A DNA stretch of 27,999 bases from Paulinella micropora (GCA_009731375.1 BJOX01000016.1:1224094-1252092), one strand, 5' to 3'. Counted from the stretch's first letter, positions 17,733-27,029 are shown. The notes: a model not told the origin generated them from the sequence alone. Translations and numbers: made by a program.

Positions 17733-17773
<41 letters not shown>
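17514..17773. repeat. (TA)n/(CATA)n/(TATG)n composite
   Basis: AT-rich arrays with a (TATG)n patch at about 17667-17697 and a short unique piece at 17699-17735 that includes the 17-bp flank repeat. Confidence 0.85.
17713..17729 (+). repeat. 17-bp flank of the giant array, left copy
   Basis: CAGACGGACATCGCACA, followed by a short CG-containing piece and (TA)n. One mismatch to 23297-23313 on the far side of the 5.5-kb pyrimidine tract. Confidence 0.7.
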
Positions 17774-17797
17774 GTTGTCATCATCGTCCTTGTTCTC
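17774..17797 (+). repeat. CATCGTCCTTGT head, copy P0
   Basis: GTTGTCATCATCGTCCTTG then TTCTC, leading directly into the giant pyrimidine tract. It matches the heads at 23522, 23634, 23874 (inverted), 24022 and 24160, which lead into short (TCC) tracts. Confidence 0.7.
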
Positions 17798-18965
17798 TTT
17801 TTCCTCCTCCTCTTCTTCCTTTTTCTCCTCTTCTTCTTTTTCCTCCTCTTCTTCCTTTTTCTCCTCTTCTTCTTCCTCCTCCTCTTCTTCCTTTTTCTCC
17901 CATTCTTCCTCTTCCTCTTCTTCCTTTTTCTCCTCTTCTTCTTACTTTTTATCCTCTTCCTTTTTCTCTTCTTCCTCATCCTTTTCTTTCTTTTTCTCTT
18001 CTTCTTCTTCCTCCCCCTCTTCTTCTTCCTCCTCCTCTTTTTCTTCCTCCTCCTCTTCTTCCTCCTCTTCTTCTTCCTCCTCTCCTTCCTTTTTCTCCTC
18101 TTCTTCCTCCTCTTCTTCCTTTTTCTCCTCTTCTTCTTCCTTCTCCTCTTCTTCCTTTTTCTCTTCTTCTTCTTTCCTCCTCCTCTTCTTCCTTTTTCTC
18201 CTCTTATTCTTCCTCCTCCTCTTGTTCCTTTTTCTCCTCTTCTTCTTCCTCCTCTTCTTTCTCTTTCTCCTCTTCTTCTTCCTCCTCCTCTTCTTCCTTT
18301 TTCTCCTCTTCTTCCTCCTCCTCTTCCTCTTTCTCCTCTTCCTCTTCCTCTTCCTATTCTTCCTCTTTCTCCTCTTATTCTTCCTCCTCCTCTTCTTCCT
18401 TTTTCTCCTCTTCTTCTTCCACCTCCTCTTCTTCCTTTTTCTCCTCTTCCTCTTCCTCCTCCTCTTCTTTCTCCTCCTCTTCTTCTTCCTCCTCCTCTTC
18501 TTCCTCTTTCTCCTCTTCTTCTTCCTCCTCTTCTTCCTCTTTCTCCTCTTCTTCCTCTTTCTCCTCTTCTTCTTCCTCTTTCTCCTCTTCTTCTTCCTCT
18601 TTCTCCTCTTCTTCCTTTTCCTCCTCTTCTTCCTTTTTCTCCTCTTCTTCTTCTTCCTCCTCTTCTTCCTTTTTCTCCTCTTCTTCTTCCTCCTCTTCTT
18701 CCTCTTCTCTTCTTCTTCCTCTTTCTCCTTTTCCTCTTTCTCCTCTTCTTCTTCCTCCTCTTCTTCTTCTTCCTCCTCTTCTTCCTCTTTCTCCTCTTCT
18801 TTCTTTTTCTCCTCTTCCTCTTTCTCCTCCTCCTCTTCTTTCTTTTCCTCCTCCTCCTCCTCTTTCTCCTCTTCCTCTTCCTCCTCCTCTTCTTCCTCTT
18901 TCTCCTCGTCTTCTTCCTCTTTCTCCTTTTCTTCTTCCTCTTCTTCCTCTTTCTCTTCTTCTTCC

Positions 18966-19160
18966 TCCTCCTCGTCCTCCTCTTCTTCCTTTTTCTCCTC
19001 TTCTTCTTCCTACTCCTCTTCTTCCTCTTTCTCCTCTTCTTCTTCCTCCTCTTCTTCCTCTTTCTCCTCTTCTTCCTCCTCTTCTTTTCCCCCTCTTCTT
19101 CTTCCTCCTCTTCTTCCTCTTCCTCCTCTTCTTCCTCTTTCTCCTCTTCTTCTTCCTCCT
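18966..19160. repeat. Segment duplicated ~1.97 kb downstream, copy 1
   Basis: Contains the landmarks CCTCTTCTTCCTTTTTCTCC, TTCCTACTCC (19011) and CTTTTCCCCCTC (19084). The same landmarks recur at 20981 and 21053 (offset about 1970). Confidence 0.65.
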
Positions 19161-19370
19161 CTTCTTCCTCTTTCTCCTCTTCTTCCTCCTCCTCTTCTTC
19201 CTCTTTATCCTCTTCTTCTTCCTCCTCTTCTTATTCCTTTTTCTCCTCTTCTTCCTCCTCCTCCTCTTGTTCCTCTTTCTCCTCTTCTTCTTCCTCCTCC
19301 TCTTCTTCCTCTTTCTCCTCTTCTTGTTCCTCCTTCTCTTCTTCCTTTTTCTCCTTTTCTTCCTTCTCTT

Positions 19371-19417
19371 CTTCCTCTTTCTCCTCTTCTTCTTCCTCCT
19401 CCTCTTCTTCTTCTTCC

Positions 19418-19451
<34 letters not shown>

Positions 19452-19795
19452 TCTCCTCTTCTTCTTCTCCTCCTCTTCTTCCTCTTTCTCCTCTTCTTGT
19501 TCCTCCTCGTCTTCTTCCTCTTTCTCCTCTTCTTCCTCCTCCTCTTCTTCCTCTTTCTCCTCTTCCTCTTCCTCCTCCTCTTCTTCCTTTTTCTCCTCTT
19601 CTTCCTCCCCCTCTTCTTCCTCTTTCTCCTCTTCTTCTTCTTTCTCCTCTTCTTCTTTCTCCTCTTCTTCTTCCTCTTCCTTCTCTTCTTCTTCTTTCTC
19701 CTCTTCTTCTTCCTCTTCCTTCTCTTCTTCCTCTTCTTCTTCCTCTTCTTCTTCCTCTTCTTCTTCTTTCTCCTCTTCTTCTTCCTCCTCCTCTT
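19371..19795. repeat. 425-bp tandem duplication in the pyrimidine tract, copy 1
   Basis: Includes the landmark CTTGTTCCTCCTCGTC at 19496 and TTCCTCCCCCTC near 19610. It repeats at an offset of 425 bp; the match continues about 40 bp into a third, partial copy. Confidence 0.85.
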
Positions 19796-19842
19796 CTTCC
19801 TCTTTCTCCTCTTCTTCTTCCTCCTCCTCTTCTTCTTCTTCC

Positions 19843-19876
<34 letters not shown>

Positions 19877-20220
19877 TCTCCTCTTCTTCTTCTCCTCCTC
19901 TTCTTCCTCTTTCTCCTCTTCTTGTTCCTCCTCGTCTTCTTCCTCTTTCTCCTCTTCTTCCTCCTCCTCTTCTTCCTCTTTCTCCTCTTCCTCTTCCTCC
20001 TCCTCTTCTTCCTTTTTCTCCTCTTCTTCCTCCCCCTCTTCTTCCTCTTTCTCCTCTTCTTCTTCTTTCTCCTCTTCTTCTTTCTCCTCTTCTTCTTCCT
20101 CTTCCTTCTCTTCTTCTTCTTTCTCCTCTTCTTCTTCCTCTTCCTTCTCTTCTTCCTCTTCTTCTTCCTCTTCTTCTTCCTCTTCTTCTTCTTTCTCCTC
20201 TTCTTCTTCCTCCTCCTCTT
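19796..20220. repeat. 425-bp tandem duplication in the pyrimidine tract, copy 2
   Basis: Landmark CTTGTTCCTCCTCGTC at 19921. No difference from copy 1 was found by eye over the parts compared; identity is lost near 20261 (19836 in copy 1). Confidence 0.85.
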
Positions 20221-20940
20221 CTTCCTCTTTCTCCTCTTCTTCTTCCTCCTCCTCTTCTTCCTCTTTCTCCTCTTCTTCTTCTTCCTCCTCTTCTTCCTCT
20301 TTCTCCCCTTCTTCGTCCTCTTTTTCCTCTTCTTTTTCCTCATCTTCTTCTTTCTCCTCTTCTTCTTCTTCCTCCTCCTCTTGTTCCTCTTTCTCCTCTT
20401 CTTCTTCTCCTCTTCTTCTTTCTCCTCCTCTTCTTCCTCTTTCTCCTCTTTCTCTTCCTCTTTCTCCTCTTCCTCTTTCTCCTCTTCTTCTTCCTCTTCT
20501 TCTTCGTCCTCCTCTTCCTCCTCCTCTTCTTCCTCTTTCTCCTCCTCTTCTTCCTCTTTCTCCTCTTCTTCTTCCTCTTTCTCCTCTTCTTCTTCCTCCT
20601 CTTCTTCCTCTTTCTCCTCTTCTTCTTCCTCCTCTTCTTCCTCTTTCTCCTCTTCTTCTTCCTCCTCCTCTTCCTCCTCTTCTTCCTCTTTCTCCTTTTC
20701 TTCTTCCTCTTTCTCCTCTTCCTCTTTCTCCTCTTCTTCTTCTTCCTCTTCTTCCTCTTTCTCCTCTTCTTCCTCATCTTCTTCTTCCTTTTCCCCCTCT
20801 TCTTCTTCCTCCTCTTCTTCCTCTTCCTTCTCTTCTTCCTCTTCCTCCTCCTCTTCTTCCTCTTTCTCCTCGTCTTCTTCCTCTTTCTCCTCTTCTTCTT
20901 CCTCCTCTTCTTCCTCTTTCTCCTCTTCTTCTTCCTCCTC

Positions 20941-21130
20941 CTCTTCCTCCTCTTCTTCCTTTTTCTCCTCTTCTTCTTCCTACTCCTCTTCTTCCTCTTT
21001 CTCCTCTTCTTCCTCCTCTTCTTCCTCTTTCTCCTCTTCTTCCTCCTCTTCTTTTCCCCCTCTTCTTCTTCTTCCTCTTCTTCCTCTTCCTCCTCTTCTT
21101 CCTCTTTTTCCTCTTCTTCTTCCTCCTCCT
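20941..21130. repeat. Segment duplicated ~1.97 kb upstream, copy 2
   Basis: Landmarks TTCCTACTCC (20981) and CTTTTCCCCCTC (21053) in the same order as 18966-19160, with small length changes. Confidence 0.65.
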
Positions 21131-23296
21131 CTTCTTCTTTCTCCTCTTCTTCTTCCTCCTCCTCTTCCTCTTCATCCTCTTCTTCTTCCTCCTCGTCTTC
21201 CTTTTTCTCCTCTTCTTCCTCCTCCTCCTCTTGTTCCTCTTTCTCCTCTTCTTCTTCTTCCTCCTCTTCTTCCTCTTTCTCCTCTTCTTGTTCCTCCTCC
21301 TCTTCTTCCTTTTTCTCCTTTTCTTCCTTCTCTTCTTCCTCTTTCTCCTCTTCTTCTTCTTCCTCTTCTTCCTTTTTCTCCTCTTCTTCTTCCTTCTCCT
21401 CTTCTTCTTCCTTCTCCTCTTCTTCCTCCTCCTCCTCTTCTTCCTGTTTCTCCTCTTCTTCTTCCTCCTCGTCTTCTTCCTCTTTCTCCTCTTCTTCCTC
21501 CTCTTCTTCCTCTTTCTCCTCTTCCTCCTCCTCTTCCTCCTTTTTCTCCTCTTCTTCCTCCCCCTCTTCTTCCTCTTTTTCCTCTTCTTCCTCTTTCTCC
21601 TCTTCTTCTTTCTCCTCTTCTTCTTCCTCTTCCTTCTCTTCTTCTTCTTTCTCCTCTTCTTCCTCCTCTTCCTTCTCTTCTTCCTCTTTCTCCTCTTCTT
21701 CTTCCTCTTCTTCTTCTTTCTCCTCTTCTTCTTCCTCCTCCTCTTCTTCCTCTTTCTCCTCTTCTTCTTCCTTCTCCTCTTCTTCCTCTTTCTCTTCTTC
21801 TTCTTCCTCCTCTTCTTCCTCTTTCTCCCCTTCTTCGTCCTCTTCTTCCTCCTCCTCTTCTTCCTCCTCTTCTTCTTTCTCCTCTTGTTCCTCTTTCTCC
21901 TCTTCTTCTTCCTCTTTCTCCTCTTCTTCTTTCTCCTCTTCTTCTTTCTCCTCCTCTTCTTCCTCTTTCTGCTCTTTTTCTTCCTCTTTCTCCTCTTCCT
22001 CTTTCTCCTCTTCTTCTTCCTCTTCTTCTTCCTCCTCCTCTTCTTCCTCTTCCTCTTTCTCTTCCTCCTCCACTTCTTCCTCTTTCTCCTCTTCTTCTTC
22101 CTCTTTCTCCTCTTCTTCTTCCTCCTCTTCTTCCTATTTCTCCTCTTCTCCTTCCTCCTCCTCTTCTTCCTCTTTCTCCTCTTCTTCCTCCTCCTCTTCT
22201 TCCTCTTTCTCCTCTTCTTGTTCCTCCTCCTCTTCTTCCGTTTTCTCCTTTTCTTCCTTCTCTTCTTCCTCTTTCTCCTCTTCTTATTCCTCCTCCTCTT
22301 CTTCCTTTTTCTCCTCTTCTTCTTCTTCCTCGTCTTCTTCCTCCTCTTCTTCTTCCTTCTCCACTTCTTCCTCTTTCTCCTCTTCTTCTTCCTCCTTCTT
22401 CCTTTTTCTCCTCTTCTTCTTCCTCCTCCTCTTCGTCCTCTTTCTCCTCTTCTTCTTCATCCTCCTCTTCCTCCTTTTTCTCCTCTTCTTCTTCCTCTCC
22501 CTCCTCTTCCTCTTTCTCCTCTTCTTCTTCCTCCTCCTCTTCTTCCTCTTTCTTTTCTTCTTCTTCCTCCTCTTCTTCTTCCTCTTTCTCCTCTTCTTCC
22601 CCTTTCTTCTCTTCTTCTTCCTCCTCTTCTTCTTCTTTCTCCTGTTCGTCTTCCTCCTCCTCTTTCTCCTCTTCTTCTTCCTCTTCTTTTTCCTCCTCCT
22701 CTTCTTCCTTTTTCTCCTCTTCTTCTTCCTCATCCTCTTCATCCTTGTTCTCCTCTTCTTCTTCTTCCTCTTCTTCCTTTTTCTTCTTCCTCTTCCTCTT
22801 CTTCCTTTTTCTCCTCTTCTTCTTCTTCCTCCTCTTCTTCCTTTTTCTCCTCTACTTCCTCCTCCTCCTCTTCTTCTTCCTTTTTTCTCCTCTTCTTCCT
22901 CTTTCTCCTCTTCTTCTTCCTCCTCTTCGTCCTTTTTCTCCTCTTTTTCTTCCTCCTCCTCCTCTTCCTCTTTCTTCTCTCTTCTTGCTCCTCCTCTTCT
23001 TCCTCCTCCTCTTCTTCCTCTCTCCTCTTCTTCTTCCTCCTCTTCTTCTTCCTCCTCTTCTTCTTCCTCCTCTTCTTTTTCCTCTTCCTCTTCTTCCTCT
23101 TTCTCCTCTTCTTCTTCTTCCTCTTCTTCCTCTTCCTCCTCTTCTTCTTCCTTTTTCTCCTCTTCTTCTTGCTCCTCCTCTTCTTTCTTTTTCTCCTCTT
23201 CTTCTTCCTCTTCCTCTTCTTCCTCTTTCTCCTCTTCTTCTTCCTCCTCCTCTTCTTCCTCTTTCTCCTCTTCTTCTTCCTCCTCTTCTTCTCAGA

Positions 23297-23307
23297 CAGA
23301 CAGACAT

Positions 23308-23313
<6 letters not shown>
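23297..23313 (+). repeat. 17-bp flank of the giant array, right copy
   Basis: CAGACAGACATCGCACA, immediately after the pyrimidine tract, then (CA)n and (TA)n. One mismatch to 17713-17729. Confidence 0.7.
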
Positions 23314-23378
<65 letters not shown>

Positions 23379-23521
23379 ATGTACATATTTGCATGTATGT
23401 ATTTATGTATTTATGTATGTATAAATGTATGTATGTACTACAAAAATATGTATATATATATATAATACATATGTATATATATACATATATATATATATGT
23501 GTGTGTGTATATATATATATA
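23314..23521. repeat. (CA)n, (TA)n, (TATG)n composite
   Basis: Short CA, TA and TG arrays, then TATG/TTATG units to about 23430, a short unique stretch (ACTACAAAAATATG) and more (TA)n with (TG). Confidence 0.9.
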
Positions 23522-23570
23522 GGTATCGGCATCGTCTTTGTCCTCCTCCCCCTCCTCTTCCTCCTCCTCT

Positions 23571-23572
<2 letters not shown>
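23522..23572 (+). repeat. CATCGTCCTTGT head with TCC tail, copy P1
   Basis: GGTATCGGCATCGTCTTTGTC, then TCC/CCCTCC units and CTTG before (TA)n. About 51 bp. Confidence 0.8.

Positions 23573-23633
<61 letters not shown>
23573..23633. repeat. (TA)n tract
   Basis: About 60 bases of TA between P1 and P2. Confidence 0.95.
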
Positions 23634-23635
<2 letters not shown>

Positions 23636-23678
23636 ATCGACATCGTTCTTGTCCTCCTCCCCCTCCTCTTCCTCCTCG

Positions 23679-23684
<6 letters not shown>
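23634..23684 (+). repeat. CATCGTCCTTGT head with TCC tail, copy P2
   Basis: CTATCGACATCGTTCTTGTC, then TCC and CCCTCC units and TCGTC before (TA)n. Spacing from P1 is 112 bp. Confidence 0.8.
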
Positions 23685-23734
<50 letters not shown>

Positions 23735-23735
23735 T

Positions 23736-23821
<86 letters not shown>

Positions 23822-23873
23822 CATATATATATATATATAGATATGTATATATATATATATATATTTATATATA
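23685..23873. repeat. (TA)n-(CT)n-(TA)n composite
   Basis: TA to about 23731, CT/TTCT to about 23790, then TA with ATACATACAT and ATAGATATGT interruptions. Confidence 0.9.
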
Positions 23874-23940
23874 AGAGGAGGAGGAAGAGGAGGGGGAGGA
23901 GGACAAGGACGATGTCGATACCTGTATATATGGATGTATA
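23874..23940 (-). repeat. CATCGTCCTTGT head with TCC tail, copy P3 (inverted)
   Basis: On the minus strand it reads TACATCCATATATACAGG, TATCGACATCGTCCTTGTCC, then TCC units. It is the only inverted member and pairs with P4 across a (TA)n loop. Confidence 0.85.
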
Positions 23941-23941
23941 A

Positions 23942-23973
<32 letters not shown>

Positions 23974-24021
23974 TATATGTATATATAATATATATATATA
24001 TGTAAGATGTATATATGTGTA
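23941..24021. repeat. (TA)n tract between P3 and P4
   Basis: TA with ATAATATATA and TGTAAGATGT interruptions; loop of the P3/P4 inverted repeat. Confidence 0.9.
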
Positions 24022-24091
24022 TATACATCCATATACACAGCTATCGACATCGTCCTTGTCCTCCTCCCCCCCCTCGTTCTCCTCCTCTTGC
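24022..24091 (+). repeat. CATCGTCCTTGT head with TCC tail, copy P4
   Basis: TATACATCCATATACACAG, CTATCGACATCGTCCTTGTC, then TCC/CCCC units and CTTGCATTATAT. Confidence 0.85.
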
Positions 24092-24120
24092 ATTATATAT
24101 GTATATATATGTATGTATGT

Positions 24121-24159
<39 letters not shown>
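24092..24159. repeat. (TATG)/(TA)n tract
   Basis: Short TATG stretch and about 40 bases of TA between P4 and P5. Confidence 0.9.
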
Positions 24160-24167
<8 letters not shown>

Positions 24168-24294
24168 CATATATACAGGTATCGACATCGTCCTTGTCCT
24201 CCTCCTCTTCTCCCTCCTCTTCTCCCTCCTCTTCTCCCTCCTCTTCTTCCTCCTCTTCTTCTTCCTCCTCCTCCTCTTCCTCCCCTTCTCCTTC
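24160..24294 (+). repeat. CATCGTCCTTGT head, copy P5, with expanded (TCC/TTC) tail
   Basis: TATACATCCATATATACAGG, TATCGACATCGTCCTTGTCC, then about 95 bases of TCC, TTC and CCC units. The tail is longer than in P1-P4 and merges into the V1 core. Confidence 0.8.
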
Positions 24295-24362
24295 CTCTGC
24301 TAATGTTGACCTGTCCGAGAGAAGACTGCCACAAGATCTACCTCACTTACCCATGGTCTACC
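24295..24362 (+). repeat. V unit core, copy 1
   Basis: TCTGCTAATGTTGACCTGTC, CGAGAGAAGACTGCCACAAG and CACTTACCCATGGTCTACC, then (TACC)n. Preceded by TCC-rich sequence in all four copies. Confidence 0.85.
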
Positions 24363-24532
24363 TACCTACCTACCTACCTACCTACCTACCTACCTACCTT
24401 GCTACCTACCTACCTTCCTACCTACCTACCTACCTCCCTACCTACCTACACCTACCTACCTTCCTACCTACCTACCTACCTCTTCTTCCTTCTCCTCCTC
24501 CTCCTCCTCCTCTTCCTCCCCTTCTCCTTCCT
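24363..24532. repeat. (TACC)n then (TCC)n
   Basis: TACC tetramers with TTCC and CACC variants to about 24480, then TCC/TTC units leading into V2. Confidence 0.95.
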
Positions 24533-24596
24533 CTGCTAATATTAACCTGTCCGAGAGAAGACTCCAACAAGATCAACCTCACCCATGGTCTATCTA
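24533..24596 (+). repeat. V unit core, copy 2
   Basis: CTGCTAATATTAACCTGTCC, GAGAGAAGACTCCAACAAG, and a shortened CAACCTCACCCATGGTC. Confidence 0.85.
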
Positions 24597-24762
24597 CCTA
24601 CTTACCTTCCTACCTACCTACCTTCCTACCTACCTACCTTCCTACCTACCTACCTTCCTACCTACCAACCTACCTACCTACCTACCTACCTACCTGCCTA
24701 CCTTCCTACCTACCTACCTACCTCGTCCTCCTCCTCCTCCTCTTCCTCCCCTTCTCCTTCCT
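24597..24762. repeat. (TACC)n then (TCC)n
   Basis: TACC tetramers with TTCC, AACC and TGCC variants to about 24722, then GTCCTCC units to V3. Confidence 0.95.
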
Positions 24763-24827
24763 CTGCTAATATTAACCTGTCCGAGAGAAGACTGCCACAA
24801 GATCTACCTCACTTACCAATGGTCTAT
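24763..24827 (+). repeat. V unit core, copy 3
   Basis: CTGCTAATATTAACCTGTCC, GAGAGAAGACTGCCACAAG, CACTTACCAATGGTC. Confidence 0.85.
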
Positions 24828-24975
24828 CTACCTACCTACCTACCTACCTACCTACCTACCTACCTACCTACCTACCTTCCTACCTACCTACCTACCTTCC
24901 TACCTACCTACCTACCTACCTACCTACCTACCTACCTACCTACCTACCTACCTACCTACCTATCTCCCTATCTCC
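24828..24975. repeat. (TACC)n array
   Basis: TACC tetramers with a few TTCC, ending in TATCTCCCTATCTCC before W1. Confidence 0.95.
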
Positions 24976-25013
24976 CTGTCTTGCCTTTCCCGCTGATCCC
25001 AGCCCTGCGGTCT
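24976..25013 (+). repeat. W unit core, copy 1
   Basis: CTGTCTTGCCTTTCCCGC then TGATCCCAGCCCTGCGGTC. Three or four mismatches to W2, 292 bp downstream. Confidence 0.85.
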
Positions 25014-25128
25014 ATCTACCTACCTACCTACCTACCTACACCTACCTACCTTCCTACCTACCTACCTACCTTCCTACCTACCTACCTACCTCTTCCTCCT
25101 CCTCCTCCTCTTCCTCCCCTTCTCCTTC
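25014..25128. repeat. (TACC)n then (TCC)n
   Basis: TACC tetramers with TTCC and CACC variants to about 25090, then TCC units to V4. Confidence 0.95.
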
Positions 25129-25195
25129 CTCTGCTAATATTAACCTGTCCGAGAGAAGACTCCAACAAGAACTACCTCACTTACCCATGGTCTAT
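25129..25195 (+). repeat. V unit core, copy 4
   Basis: CTCTGCTAATATTAACCTG, CCGAGAGAAGACTCCAACAAG is the family feature here (first twenty bases match V2), then CACTTACCCATGGTC. Confidence 0.85.
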
Positions 25196-25267
25196 CTACC
25201 TACCTACCTACCTACCTACCTACCTACCTACCTACCTACCTACCTACCTACCTATCTACCTATCTGC
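25196..25267. repeat. (TACC)n array
   Basis: TACC tetramers between V4 and W2. Confidence 0.95.
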
Positions 25268-25306
25268 CTGTCCTGCCTCTCCCGCTGATCCCAGCCATGC
25301 GGTCTA
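25268..25306 (+). repeat. W unit core, copy 2
   Basis: CTGTCCTGCCTCTCCCGC then TGATCCCAGCCATGCGGTC, followed by (TACC)n. Confidence 0.85.
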
Positions 25307-25381
25307 CCTACCTACCTACCTACCCACCTACCTACCTACCTACCTACCTACCTACCTACCTACCTAACTTCCTCACTTACC

Positions 25382-25446
<65 letters not shown>

Positions 25447-25457
25447 TTATCTGTCTG

Positions 25458-25512
<55 letters not shown>

Positions 25513-25529
25513 GTCTGTCTGTGTGTGTG

Positions 25530-25562
<33 letters not shown>

Positions 25563-25563
25563 T

Positions 25564-25610
<47 letters not shown>

Positions 25611-25612
25611 CT
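25307..25612. repeat. (TACC)n, (CTAT)n, (CT)n series, cut by gap
   Basis: TACC to about 25380, CTAT with CTGT to about 25520, a short GTGTGT stretch, then CT/TTCT to the gap. Confidence 0.95.
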
Positions 25613-25712
25613 NNNNNNNNNNNNNNNNNNNNNNNNNNNNNNNNNNNNNNNNNNNNNNNNNNNNNNNNNNNNNNNNNNNNNNNNNNNNNNNNNNNNNNNN
25701 NNNNNNNNNNNN
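25613..25712. other. Assembly gap, 100 N
   Basis: Exactly 100 N, the usual placeholder for a gap of unknown size. (CT)n on the left, a 15-base C tract on the right. Confidence 1.
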
Positions 25713-25875
25713 CCCCCCCCCCCCCCCTCCTCTCTCCCCTCTCATCTCTCTCTCTCTGTCTCTGCTAACTTTCTTTCTCTCTTCAACGTTCTATCCTTTC
25801 TCTCCTTTCTTTCTATTTTTCCTCTCCTTCATTCTTTCTCTCCTTTCTTTCTTCCACCTTCTATTCTTCGCCAGC
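25713..25875. repeat. C tract and CT-rich sequence
   Basis: Fifteen C, then CCTC/CTCT and TTTCTCTCC units that become less regular (TTCAACGTTCTATCC). Confidence 0.8.
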
Positions 25876-26422
<547 letters not shown>

Positions 26423-26476
26423 ATACTGTTCATGTGTGCCTCAATAATTACTTTCTTCCTTCCTTCCTTTCTCTTA
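26423..26476 (+). repeat. U unit, copy 1
   Basis: ATACTGTTCATGTGTGCC, TCAATAATTAC, TTTC(TTCC)n TTTCTCTTA, then (TA)n. Confidence 0.85.
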
Positions 26477-26495
26477 TATATATATGTATATATAT

Positions 26496-26554
<59 letters not shown>

Positions 26555-26592
26555 ATGTATATATACATATATATATGTATATATATATATAT
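26477..26592. repeat. (TA)n and (AAT)n tract
   Basis: TA with a 55-base AAT triplet run at about 26498-26552, then TA with TATACATG variants. This AAT run is found only between U1 and U2. Confidence 0.9.
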
Positions 26593-26644
26593 ATACTGTT
26601 CATGTGTGCCTCAATAATTACTTTCTTCCTTCCTTCCTTTCTCT

Positions 26645-26646
<2 letters not shown>
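26593..26646 (+). repeat. U unit, copy 2
   Basis: Identical by eye to copy 1 over the core (CTGTTCATGTGTGCCTC to CTCTTA), 170 bp downstream. Confidence 0.85.
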
Positions 26647-26678
<32 letters not shown>

Positions 26679-26732
26679 ATACTGTTCATGTGTGCGTCAA
26701 TAATTACTTTCTTCCTTCCTTCCTTTCTCTCT

Positions 26733-26734
<2 letters not shown>
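26679..26734 (+). repeat. U unit, copy 3
   Basis: As copies 1 and 2 with GTGCGTC for GTGCCTC; 86 bp after copy 2. Followed by (TA)n. Confidence 0.85.
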
Positions 26735-26785
<51 letters not shown>

Positions 26786-26788
26786 AAT

Positions 26789-26840
26789 ATACAGTTCATG
26801 TGTTCCCAAATCATTAATTTCTTCCTTCCTTCCCTCCTCT
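26789..26840 (+). repeat. U unit, copy 4 (diverged)
   Basis: ATACAGTTCATGTGTTCCC, AAATCATTAATTTC, then TTCC units and TCTCTC. Confidence 0.75.
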
Positions 26841-26956
26841 CTCTCTCTCTCTCTCTCTCTCTTCTTCTTCGTCTTCTTCTTCGTCTTCTTCTTCTCCTTC
26901 TTCTTCTTCTTCTTCTTCTTCTTCTTCTTCTTCTTCTTCTTCTTCTTCTTCTTCTC
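26841..26956. repeat. (CT)n then (TTC)n, cut by gap
   Basis: CT to about 26862, then TTC triplets with GTC and TCC units up to a 10-N gap. A third TTC tract in the window; the Phe/Leu/Ser frames here are repeat translation. Confidence 0.95.
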
Positions 26957-26966
26957 NNNNNNNNNN
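26957..26966. other. Assembly gap, 10 N
   Basis: Ten N after (TTC)n; the right side (AGGGAGTGCAAAAATGTC) is unique, so length and content are uncertain. Confidence 1.
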
Positions 26967-26993
26967 AGGGAGTGCAAAAATGTCATACATGCA

Positions 26994-27029
<36 letters not shown>

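Larger units (their letters stand above)
17798..23292. repeat. 5.5-kb polypyrimidine (TTC/TCC)n tract
   Basis: Almost pure C/T on the plus strand, built from CTT and TCC triplets arranged in a loose ~30-base unit (CTCTTCTTCCTCTTTCTCC and then TCTTCTTCTTCC). Rare G and A bases serve as landmarks. All three forward frames stay open for more than 1,800 codons (Ser/Phe/Leu/Pro) and minus frames code Glu or Lys/Arg runs; this is a property of stop-free triplets, not coding. Strong mirror symmetry makes triplex (H-DNA) formation plausible. Confidence 0.95.

Noticed and set aside
19231-22073. Minus-strand Glu-rich or Lys/Arg-rich proteins
   Set aside because: Complement of the same pyrimidine tract (GAA/GGA/AAG triplets); not a nuclear acidic or basic protein gene.
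17666-23941. Open frames of about 1,900-2,090 codons in all three forward frames
   Set aside because: CTT/TCC triplets contain no stop in any frame, so every frame is open at once. Composition is only Ser, Phe, Leu and Pro, with no domain, no codon bias and no conserved start.
24295-25306. CRISPR-like alternation of conserved cores and spacers
   Set aside because: Cores are 38-68 bp and the spacers are simple TACC/TCC arrays of very different lengths, in a eukaryotic context with no associated genes.
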